From: Sphingobium sp.
GTDB taxonomy: Bacteria; Pseudomonadota; Alphaproteobacteria; Sphingomonadales; Sphingomonadaceae
Length of the DNA stretch: 9,448 nt
Reading direction: 5' to 3'
NCBI RefSeq assembly: GCF_003248505.1
Contig: NZ_QFOA01000098.1
Span: 1-9,448, forward strand
The position numbers and the translations under genes were made by a program. The notes below the pieces were generated by a model. The model was not told the origin of the DNA. It did no database searches and was given only the letters and a program-made list of their open reading frames with translations. Positions 5,839 through 9,448 of the stretch are shown piece after piece (positions within the stretch are counted from its first letter, which is position 1; each line of letters starts with the position of its first letter).

Positions 5839-5850
5839 GCAATATATTGC
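5839..5850. repeat. 12-bp palindrome just after tRNA-Glu
   Basis: GCAATATATTGC is a perfect palindrome beginning 6 bp past the tRNA 3' end. It is also 94 bp beyond the stop of the convergent hydroxyproline epimerase gene. It may be part of a bidirectional 3' structure or a chance AT-rich motif. The rest of the gap 5851-5944 shows only short distant complementary pieces (GTCGGC/GCCGAC, GTCAGG/CCTGAC) and no T-tract terminator. Confidence 0.3.
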
Positions 5851-5944
5851 ATTGATGAGGCGTCGGCACTTCGCGGCACACCCGCTGCTACGCAGTTCGG
5901 CTACCCGTTTCCCCAAGCTCCGCCGCCGACTCCTGACATCCAGC

Positions 5945-6943
5945 CTAAGTAACCTGAAAGCCCGCCCAAAATGAGTCCGTACGATCAATCCAGATCGTAT
6001 TAAAACCGGTCGCTACTGCCGATCCCTCAATCGACGGGACAATGGCAGGCTTTTCGCCGAGCAATGTTTCTTGCTCAATCCGGCCGATAAAGCGGCTACC
6101 GATATAGCTTTCGTGGACAAACCGCTTGCCGACAGCCAGCTTCCCGCGTGACGCGAGATGCGCCAGCCGCGCCGATGTCCCCGTGCCGCAGGGACTGCGA
6201 TCAATCGCCTTGTCGCCATAAAAGACCGCATTGCGCCCATCGACCCCATCGCCGCGCGGCGCATCGGCCCAAAGGATATGGCTTACGCCCCGGATGGTCG
6301 GATCGAGCGGATGCACCGGCTCATATTGTTCCCGAACCGCCTCTCGGATACGACCGCTCAGTTCGATCAACCGCGCAGCGCCCATGTCATCGAGCCCGAC
6401 ATAGGCGCCCTGCGGTTCGATGATGGCATAATAATTTCCGCCATAAGCGACGTCGATCGTTAGCGGGCCAATCCCCTCGACATCGACCCGAATGCCGGTC
6501 GCGGCGACATAGGCCGGAACGTTGGTGATACGTACCGACGTGACCTTCTGACCCTCTGCCTTATAGGCAATGTCGATCACGCCAGCGGGTACCTCGACCC
6601 GCAACTGGCCGGGCGTCGTCGGTTGGATCAACCCATGCTCCAGGCCGAAAGTGACGATGCCGATCGTGCCATGCCCGCACATGGGCAGGCAACCGCTCGT
6701 TTCTATGAACAAGATGCCGATGTCAGCATCGGGCACCGTGGGCGGATACAGGAAACCACCGGACATCATGTCATGCCCGCGGGGCTCAAAACAAAGGCCC
6801 GTGCGAATCCAGTCGAAGCGGCTCAGGAAGTCCTGACGCCGTTCCGACATGGAAGCGCCGCGCAGCAGAGGCGCCCCGCCCGCCACCAGGCGAACGGGAT
6901 TGCCGGCGGTATGGCCGTCGATACAGAAAAAAGTGTGGCGCAT
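5945..6943 (-). CDS. lhpA: 4-hydroxyproline 2-epimerase (proline racemase family)
   Basis: This complete 332-residue member of the proline racemase family is predicted to convert trans-4-hydroxy-L-proline to cis-4-hydroxy-D-proline, the first step of bacterial hydroxyproline catabolism. It is a cofactor-independent two-base enzyme. Both catalytic cysteines are visible: Cys89 in MCGHGTIG (88-95) and Cys252 in DRSPCGTGTSARLAHL (248-263). The second cysteine argues against the trans-3-hydroxyproline dehydratase branch, which has threonine there. The N-terminal IDGHTAGNPVRLV (8-20) and FEPRGHDMMSGG (52-63) also match 4-hydroxyproline epimerases more than proline racemases. AGGGA precedes the ATG, and the gene begins only 12 bp after the upstream DapA-family gene, so they form an operon. 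No terminator was recognised after it. The symbol follows Pseudomonas usage (hypRE in rhizobia); substrate choice is inferred from motifs plus context. Confidence 0.9.
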   Translation of the reverse strand: MRHTFFCIDGHTAGNPVRLVAGGAPLLRGASMSERRQDFLSRFDWIRTGLCFEPRGHDMMSGGFLYPPTVPDADIGILFIETSGCLPMCGHGTIGIVTFGLEHGLIQPTTPGQLRVEVPAGVIDIAYKAEGQKVTSVRITNVPAYVAATGIRVDVEGIGPLTIDVAYGGNYYAIIEPQGAYVGLDDMGAARLIELSGRIREAVREQYEPVHPLDPTIRGVSHILWADAPRGDGVDGRNAVFYGDKAIDRSPCGTGTSARLAHLASRGKLAVGKRFVHESYIGSRFIGRIEQETLLGEKPAIVPSIEGSAVATGFNTIWIDRTDSFWAGFQVT

Positions 6944-6955
6944 AGCCGATCCCTA

Positions 6956-7870
6956 TCAGACGGCAGCGGCCGCCGACAGGTCGGGTCGTGTCGCAGCAGC
7001 CTGTTCGACCATGGCGATGACCTGGGCGCGGCGTTCACCCTGTAGCACGTAGCGCGGCGGCAAGACCCGTTCCGACCCACGGCCCATCACTTCTTCGGCC
7101 AGTTTGATTGACTGGACCAGATCATGCTCCGCGTCGAGGTGCAGCAACGGCATGAACCAGCGATAGATTTCCATCGCCTTGGCATGGTCGCCTCGTTCGA
7201 AAGCGCGAACCAGTTCGACAGACTCCTTTGGAAACGCATTGGTCAGGCCAGACACCCAACCCTGCGCGCCAAGATAAAGCCCCTCGAGCGCGACGTCGTC
7301 CAGACCGGCGAACAGCGTATAGCGATCGCCGAAAGCATTACGGAAATCCGTGAAACGCCGAGTATCGGGCGCCGATTCCTTAACTGCAACGATGTTGGAT
7401 ACATCGACCAGAGCCGAAAGCACGTCGAGGTCGATGACGGTTCGATAGGCGGGCGGATTGTTATAGAGCATGATCGGCAAGCCGGTCTGATCAGCCACCC
7501 CCTTGAAATGGGCCACAAGTTCGTGGGCTTTGGGCACATAGACCATCGGCGGCAGCAACATGAGGCCATCGGCCCCTGCCTTTTCGGCGGCCTGCGCATA
7601 ACGCACCGCGCGGCGAGTATCATATTCCGATACACCGGTGATAACGGGCACCCGGCCTGCGACGACTTCAACGATGGCCGAAAGGACGCTGACCTTTTCG
7701 TCATAGTCCAAAGAGTTATTTTCGCCCACGGTGCCTAGAGCGATGACGCCAGTGACGCCGTCCCTTATAAGATCGTCGACGACACGCTGCGTATCTTGCA
7801 GATCTATCGACAGGTCCGCGCGTATTTGCGTGGTGACCGCCGGAAACACGCCCTTCCAACCAATTGCCAT
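6956..7870 (-). CDS. DapA-family enzyme, probable pyrroline-4-hydroxy-2-carboxylate deaminase
   Basis: This complete 304-residue (beta/alpha)8 enzyme of the dihydrodipicolinate synthase / N-acetylneuraminate lyase family uses a Schiff-base lysine. Seen: FPAVTT (9-14), GTVGENNSL (46-54, in place of GTTGE), the catalytic tyrosine Tyr136 in LYNNPPAY (135-142) and Lys164 in VAVKES (161-166), and GAQGWVSGLTN (201-211). Next to a hydroxyproline epimerase the likely activity is deamination of delta1-pyrroline-4-hydroxy-2-carboxylate to alpha-ketoglutarate semialdehyde, known as HypD in rhizobia and LhpC in Pseudomonas. Motifs alone do not separate this from other DapA-family lyases or dehydratases, so the specific call relies on context. 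It is the first gene of the two-gene operon, behind a promoter with a GntR-type palindrome, so it is probably induced by hydroxyproline or an intermediate. Confidence 0.85.
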   Translation of the reverse strand: MAIGWKGVFPAVTTQIRADLSIDLQDTQRVVDDLIRDGVTGVIALGTVGENNSLDYDEKVSVLSAIVEVVAGRVPVITGVSEYDTRRAVRYAQAAEKAGADGLMLLPPMVYVPKAHELVAHFKGVADQTGLPIMLYNNPPAYRTVIDLDVLSALVDVSNIVAVKESAPDTRRFTDFRNAFGDRYTLFAGLDDVALEGLYLGAQGWVSGLTNAFPKESVELVRAFERGDHAKAMEIYRWFMPLLHLDAEHDLVQSIKLAEEVMGRGSERVLPPRYVLQGERRAQVIAMVEQAAATRPDLSAAAAV

Positions 7871-7902
7871 TACATCTTATCCGATCTTCGCTGATACTGG
7901 AG

Positions 7903-7918
7903 ATATCGTATACAATAT
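7903..7918 (-). promoter_or_regulatory. GntR/FadR-type operator of the hydroxyproline operon
   Basis: ATATCGTATACAATAT is symmetric at 14 of 16 positions around GTATAC. The core T-n-GTATAC-n-A is the classic form of operators bound by FCD-type GntR (FadR subfamily) regulators. It lies 33 bp upstream of the deaminase start and covers the candidate -10 box, an arrangement suited to repression. The regulator gene is not in the window. Confidence 0.6.
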
Positions 7919-7936
7919 TCCAAGGGCAGATATCAA
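7907..7936 (-). promoter_or_regulatory. Candidate promoter of the hydroxyproline operon
   Basis: On the minus strand TTGATA (7936-7931), 18 bp, then TATACG (7912-7907). The start would fall near 7900, leaving a leader of about 30 nt. The -10 lies within the palindrome at 7903-7918. Confidence 0.4.
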
Positions 7937-7975
7937 CCTATTTCCTTGCGGAAATGTCGTGTCGCTGCGCCGGAA

Positions 7976-8001
7976 AAGCAGGCATTTCAGGCCAGAATGC
8001 C
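7976..8001 (-). terminator. Candidate weak terminator of the DUF885 gene
   Basis: Read leftward, GGCATT (8001-7996) pairs with AATGCC (7986-7981), followed by TGCTTTT. The stem is 6 bp with a 9-nt loop and the T run is only four, so termination would be modest. It begins 17 bp after the DUF885 stop codon. A second small hairpin at 7940-7955 (ATTTCC-TTGC-GGAAAT) lies between it and the operon promoter. Confidence 0.4.
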
Positions 8002-8017
8002 ACCGTTACGAACTCAA

Positions 8018-9448
8018 TCATTCCTCATCGGGATACGGCCCTTTGCCGCCATCGGCGATCAACTGATCCACCAGTTGCTCGATCATCGGCAATGGGACCG
8101 ACCCTGTTTCCAACACAGCATCGTGGAAGGCCCGAACGTTGAACTTCGGACCCAATGCCCGTTCTGCCTTTTTGCGGGCGTCCAGGAAGGCCAGTTCGCC
8201 CATATAATATGATAACGCCTGCCCGGGCCAAGCGATGTAGCGGTCGACTTCCGTTTCGATTTCATGGTCCGACAAGGCCGTATTGTTGCGCATGTAATCC
8301 TGCGCCTGTTTACGGGTCCAACCCATCGCATGGATGCCGGTATCCACCACAAGCCGCGCCGCGCGCCACGCCTGATAGCTCAGCATTCCGAACCGGTCGT
8401 AAGGCGTTTCATACATTCCCATTTCCTCGCCCAACGCCTCACAATAAAGTGCCCAGCCCTCGCCGTAAGACGAGAGGTAGGTGTCGCGGCGATAGGTCGG
8501 CAATGCCTTGTTTTCCGCTGCCAATGGCATCTGCATGGCGTGGCCCGGTGCGCTTTCATGCAGCGTCAGGGCAACCTGCGAATAAAAGGGGCGCGAGGGC
8601 AGATTATACGTGTTGACCAGATAGATGCCCGGGCCACCCCGTCCACCGGTATAGAAAGGCGCGACATCGGCGGGCACAGGTTTGATCGCGAACCGCATCC
8701 GCGGCATCCGACCGAAATATTGCGATGCCTTGCCGTCGAACGTCTTGGCGATCCATGCCGCGCGGAAGAGCAACTCCTGCGGCGTCTTGGGATAAAATTG
8801 CGGGTCGATGCGCAAGAAGGTTAGGAAGGCGGGCAGGTCGCCCTTGAAACCGACCTCTTTCATGACATCCGCCATCCGGCCCCGAATGCGCGTTATTTCA
8901 CTCAGGCCGATTCTATGAATTTCCTCCGGGCTTTTATCGAGGGTCACGAACTCGCGGATTTTCGATGCATAATAAGCCTTGCCGTCGGGCAACTCGTAGG
9001 CGGCCAAACCCTTGCGCGCGCCGGGCATATATTCCCGGCGCAGAAATGTAAGAAGCTTTTGATGACTGGGAACGACTGCTTCCGCGATGGCGGCCTGGGC
9101 TTCGGCGCGTAGCTGCGTTTGGACGGTTGCGGGGATCGTCGCCGGGAGTATCTTGAAGGGTGCGTAGAACGGATTGTCCTCGATATTCTTCGCTTGGACG
9201 ACCTGTTCGACACCGATGTCACGGCCTTGCAAGGTGATTTGCGGTGGGGTGAAGCCTCGTTTCAGGCCAGCGCGCATATTACCGATCTGCTGGTCGTAGT
9301 AACGGGGAATATCGCGCAGCATAGCAATATACCGGCGCGCGCCCGCCTCGTCGCTCAACGGTTCGCGCGCCCAACCCGCCAAGTCGCTCCAAAAGCTGCT
9401 GTCTGCGTTTAGGGGCTTTTCATAGTCGCGATAGCGTTGGGCGGCCAG
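8018..9448 (-). CDS. DUF885 family protein (putative metallohydrolase), 5'-truncated
   Basis: The frame stays open to the right edge: 22 residues upstream of an in-frame TTG at 9382 read YRDYEKPLNADSSFW-type DUF885 sequence. So the gene is cut by the window and its N-terminus (usually a signal or lipoprotein peptide) is not seen. 476 residues are present. Numbered from the TTG, landmarks are HESAPGH (275-281), a variant HExxxGH that is the family hallmark and resembles a zinc-peptidase motif, then SYGEGWALYCEALGEEMG (305-322) with a glutamate that could be a third ligand, and RLVVDTGIHAMGWT (343-356). The C-terminus ends in GGKGPYPDEE. By inference it is an exported or periplasmic peptidase-like enzyme; substrate unknown. 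It is on the same strand as the hydroxyproline operon, 147 bp upstream of it, with a weak terminator and a new promoter between. Confidence 0.9.
   Translation of the reverse strand: MAAQRYRDYEKPLNADSSFWSDLAGWAREPLSDEAGARRYIAMLRDIPRYYDQQIGNMRAGLKRGFTPPQITLQGRDIGVEQVVQAKNIEDNPFYAPFKILPATIPATVQTQLRAEAQAAIAEAVVPSHQKLLTFLRREYMPGARKGLAAYELPDGKAYYASKIREFVTLDKSPEEIHRIGLSEITRIRGRMADVMKEVGFKGDLPAFLTFLRIDPQFYPKTPQELLFRAAWIAKTFDGKASQYFGRMPRMRFAIKPVPADVAPFYTGGRGGPGIYLVNTYNLPSRPFYSQVALTLHESAPGHAMQMPLAAENKALPTYRRDTYLSSYGEGWALYCEALGEEMGMYETPYDRFGMLSYQAWRAARLVVDTGIHAMGWTRKQAQDYMRNNTALSDHEIETEVDRYIAWPGQALSYYMGELAFLDARKKAERALGPKFNVRAFHDAVLETGSVPLPMIEQLVDQLIADGGKGPYPDEE

Noticed and set aside
5759..5944. tRNA-Glu as an integration site of a mobile element
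   Set aside because: No repeat of the tRNA 3' end and no integrase is found in the window; the downstream genes look like ordinary chromosomal metabolism.
5770..5988. 72-codon minus-strand reading frame over tRNA-Glu
   Set aside because: Its C-terminal part, DPYGNRTRVSAVRGPRPNR, is the well-known artefact of translating a tRNA gene in antisense.

Overview
The window looks like chromosomal DNA of a sphingomonad (Alphaproteobacteria, Sphingomonadales; Sphingobium, Sphingomonas or Novosphingobium type). This rests on the high GC content with strong GC3 bias, a SapC-family protein, a small secreted four-cysteine protein of a type I associate with sphingomonads, an ORF12-like serine hydrolase and a -10 box of the TAGAGC type before a tRNA. 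It reads as ordinary core and accessory metabolism. There is no insertion sequence, prophage, CRISPR array or integrase.

Left part (1-3064): a 5'-truncated serine hydrolase of the class A beta-lactamase fold runs rightward. It overlaps by 100 bp, tail to tail, with a leftward RhlE-type DEAD-box RNA helicase. Upstream of the helicase on the same strand is a small exported hypothetical protein that probably starts at TTG behind a strong Shine-Dalgarno sequence.

Middle (3065-5833, rightward): a divergent FAD-linked oxidase of the D-2-hydroxyglutarate/D-lactate dehydrogenase group is followed by a SapC-family gene with a structured leader. Next comes a well-formed non-coding RNA locus: a promoter, a 12-bp stem-loop, an 8-bp stem-loop, an exposed CTCCTCCC anti-Shine-Dalgarno stretch and a textbook intrinsic terminator. 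It resembles the alphaproteobacterial suhB/alpha-r14/'cuckoo' sRNAs. Its promoter lies inside two interleaved perfect inverted repeats. A tRNA-Glu(CUC) with its own promoter follows.

Right part (5945-9448, leftward): two tightly spaced genes, a hydroxyproline 2-epimerase (two-cysteine proline racemase family) and a DapA-family enzyme that probably is the pyrroline-4-hydroxy-2-carboxylate deaminase, form a hydroxyproline catabolic unit. It is preceded by a near-perfect ATATCGTATACAATAT operator of GntR (FadR) type overlapping a candidate -10. The D-hydroxyproline dehydrogenase and the final semialdehyde dehydrogenase are not in the window. Upstream on the same strand is a DUF885 protein with the family's HExxxGH motif, truncated by the window edge.

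The most interesting part is 5498-5672: the sRNA and its unusual, repeat-covered promoter. All family calls come from motif reading; no database search was run.
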